From the NCBI RefSeq assembly GCF_003111685.1, contig NZ_CP022190.1, positions 1,078,001 to 1,142,000 on the forward strand: a DNA stretch of 64,000 nucleotides, read 5' to 3'. Both the position numbers and the translations under genes were made by a program. The DNA comes from Alloyangia pacifica (GTDB taxonomy: Bacteria; Pseudomonadota; Alphaproteobacteria; Rhodobacterales; Rhodobacteraceae). This document shows positions 62,659 to 64,000 of the stretch, one piece after another (the first letter of the stretch is position 1; each line of letters opens with the position of its first letter). Under the pieces are notes generated by a model. That model did no database searches. It was not told the DNA's origin and saw only the letters and a list, made by a program, of their open reading frames with translations.

Positions 62659-63621
62659 ATGGCAGTGAAAACGGCAATCATCGGGCTGGGGATCATGGGG
62701 CGGCGGATGCTGGAGCATATGCAACTCCATGCGGGCTACTCCGTCGTGGCGATGTGGGACCCCTCGGCCAAAGGCTGCGCCGCGGCGCAGGCGCTCGCGC
62801 CGGAGATCCCCGTTGCGGCCAGCGCGGCCGAGGCCATCGCCGCCGCCGATCTGGTCTACCTCGCCTGCCCGCCAGAGCCGCGCATGGCCTACGCGCTCGA
62901 GGCGGCTGCCGCGGGCAAGGCGGTCTTCCTCGAAAAGCCGCTCGGCGTCGATCTGGCGGCGAGCGAGGAGTTGGTGGCCAGTCTGCGTGCCAGCGGTGTG
63001 CCCGCAGCGGTCAACTTCACTCAGGCCGCCGGCGCGGCCCTGAGCAACATCACCGCAACGGCGCGCTCGGGAGCGATGGGCGATCTCGAGGGCGTCGACA
63101 TGGTGGTCACCTATGCCGCCTGGCCGCGCGCCTGGCAGCAGGCCGCCGACTGGCTGCGTTTTCGGGCCGAGGGCGGCATGACGCGTGAAGTCCTTTCGCA
63201 TTTCCTGTTCTTCAGCCAGCGCATCCTCGGCCCGCTCTCGGTGGTCTGGGCGCGCCCCTCCTACCCCTCCGATCCGGCGCTCTGCGAGACAGCCCTGCTC
63301 GCCCGCCTCGAGACTGTGGCCGGCGTACCGGTCTCGATCCTCGCCAGCACCGGCGGCGCCCAGGAAGACCGGCAGGAATTCACCGTGAAGGGCAGCAAGG
63401 CCAGCCACCGGGTCACCAACTTCTCGGACGAGGCGGTCTCGAGCGGCGGCGCCTTTGTCGCCGTTCCCTCGGCCGCCGGCGAGCCGCGCGCCGTTGCGCT
63501 GCGCGCCCAGCTCGACGACATGCTGCTCTGCGTCGCCGGCAAACCGCACCGTCTGGCCACCCCGCAGGAGGCGCTCGACGTGCAGCGGCTCGTCGAGCAG
63601 ATGCTGCGCGGCACGCCCTGA
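62659..63621 (+). CDS. Gfo/Idh/MocA family oxidoreductase (third copy)
   Basis: 320 residues with Rossmann motif IIGLGIMGRR and the EKP motif (LEKPLG). Shorter than the two cluster copies; the usual catalytic Lys/Asp/His set in the C-terminal half is incomplete (REVLSHFLFF region). No cluster operator is seen upstream. Stand-alone gene, divergent from the hydrolase. Confidence 0.85.
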   Translation: MAVKTAIIGLGIMGRRMLEHMQLHAGYSVVAMWDPSAKGCAAAQALAPEIPVAASAAEAIAAADLVYLACPPEPRMAYALEAAAAGKAVFLEKPLGVDLAASEELVASLRASGVPAAVNFTQAAGAALSNITATARSGAMGDLEGVDMVVTYAAWPRAWQQAADWLRFRAEGGMTREVLSHFLFFSQRILGPLSVVWARPSYPSDPALCETALLARLETVAGVPVSILASTGGAQEDRQEFTVKGSKASHRVTNFSDEAVSSGGAFVAVPSAAGEPRAVALRAQLDDMLLCVAGKPHRLATPQEALDVQRLVEQMLRGTP

Positions 63622-63629
63622 AATAACAA

Positions 63630-63654
63630 AAGGCCCCGCAGTGCGCGGGGCCTT
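63630..63654. terminator. bidirectional terminator
   Basis: Stem AAGGCCCCGC / GCGGGGCCTT (10 bp) with a 5-base loop. On the minus strand it is followed by TTGTTA after TT pairs, on the plus by CC. Sits between the converging Gfo/Idh/MocA and phosphate transporter genes. Confidence 0.85.
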
Positions 63655-63705
63655 CCTCAGATCTAGCGTACATTTCGCGACGAACCCTGCCCGGGTCGGA
63701 CCGTC

Positions 63706-64000
63706 TCAGAACCCGATGGTGCGCAGCAACAGGAAGCAGCCCGCCGAGAGCAGCGCCGCCGCCGGAACCGTGATCACCCAGGCCGCGACGATCGTCATGA
63801 AATGCGACCGGCGCACCAGCTTGCGTCGGGCGCGCTCCTGGCGCGGCAGGCTCTCGGGCGCGAGGTGGCGGTGGTACCGGCGGGCGCGGCGCTCGACGTA
63901 CCACTCGCGGAAGAAACCGACCCCGAAGACACCACCAACGGCGATATGGGTCGAGCTGACCGGCAGGCCGAGCCAAGAGGCCGCGATCACCGTCACCGCC
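63706..64000 (-). CDS. inorganic phosphate transporter, PiT family (C-terminal part)
   Basis: The last 98 codons of a gene that continues beyond the right edge. ASWLGLPVSSTHIAVGGVFGVGF is the PiT signature (GLPVSSTH); a charged cytoplasmic loop rich in Arg follows, then a final membrane helix ending LLLRTIGF. Low-affinity phosphate symporter of the inner membrane. Confidence 0.9.
   Translation of the reverse strand, partial: AVTVIAASWLGLPVSSTHIAVGGVFGVGFFREWYVERRARRYHRHLAPESLPRQERARRKLVRRSHFMTIVAAWVITVPAAALLSAGCFLLLRTIGF

Noticed and set aside
62659-63621. Third Gfo/Idh/MocA gene as part of the amino-sugar regulon
   Set aside because: No GAAAATGAATTTC-like site precedes it and it is 34 kb away beside unrelated genes.
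1-64000. CRISPR arrays, rRNA genes, long tandem repeats, origin
   Set aside because: None seen on either strand; the only AT-rich spots are the promoter gaps described.

Overview
The window is GC-rich, tightly packed DNA that looks like the chromosome of a marine Rhodobacteraceae (Roseobacter-group) alphaproteobacterium. Supporting signs are a 44-residue aa3-type cytochrome oxidase subunit IV, a Mur-type Fur regulator beside a sitABCD manganese transporter, a DmdC-like acyl-CoA dehydrogenase, a carnitine 3-dehydrogenase fused to a thioesterase, and many ABC transporters. The genus cannot be fixed from sequence reading alone.

Layout. 1-6050: a GH13-like hydrolase cut by the left edge, glycogen branching enzyme, a bactofilin-like membrane protein, and RsgA. 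6189-28642: a 22-kb catabolic cluster of about twenty genes in alternating orientation. It holds N-acetylglucosamine-6-P deacetylase (NagA), glucosamine-6-P deaminase (NagB), a ROK sugar kinase, a complete sugar ABC transporter, an MFS transporter, two Gfo/Idh/MocA dehydrogenases, a GMC oxidoreductase, two xylose-isomerase-like TIM-barrel enzymes, an SDR, two M81 (MlrC-type) metallopeptidase homologues, a CutC homologue, a fold-III PLP enzyme, a RidA, an NTF2-like protein and one RpiR-type regulator. 28643-29452: an IS3-family transposase remnant and tRNA-Ser(GGA). 29562-51732: mostly core functions (ETF-ubiquinone oxidoreductase, GreA, AzlCD, MBL hydrolase, acyl-CoA dehydrogenase, Sua5/TsaC, AlgH, DsbD-alpha protein, RND efflux pair, MoaB, uracil-DNA glycosylase, Mur and SitABCD). 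51743-62410: an alcohol dehydrogenase and a carnitine-to-betaine operon with a dipeptide-type ABC transporter, an AraC/GlxA regulator and an alpha/beta hydrolase. 62659-64000: another Gfo/Idh/MocA protein and the C-terminus of a PiT phosphate transporter.

Main observation. Each of the four divergent promoters inside the 22-kb cluster carries two copies of an AT-rich palindrome close to GAAAATGAATTTC. The centres are 74, 74, 73-74 and 63 bp apart, which are whole numbers of helical turns (about 7, 7, 7 and 6). The best copy lies in front of the cluster's only regulator gene, an RpiR family member. This ties genes on both strands into one probable regulon. I saw no glycoside hydrolase in the cluster, but it has a set of redox and TIM-barrel enzymes of the kinds used in oxidation/elimination cleavage of glycosides. 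Together with NagA, NagB and the kinase this suggests an undescribed oxidative route for an N-acetylglucosamine-containing compound. The M81, fold-III PLP and RidA proteins hint that the compound may also carry an amide or D-amino-acid part. The substrate is inference.

Second system. On the minus strand, 3-keto acid cleavage enzyme, carnitine dehydrogenase-thioesterase, and a peptide-type ABC importer form one operon, opposite a CdhR-like activator. This fits uptake of carnitine (or an acylcarnitine) and its conversion to glycine betaine.
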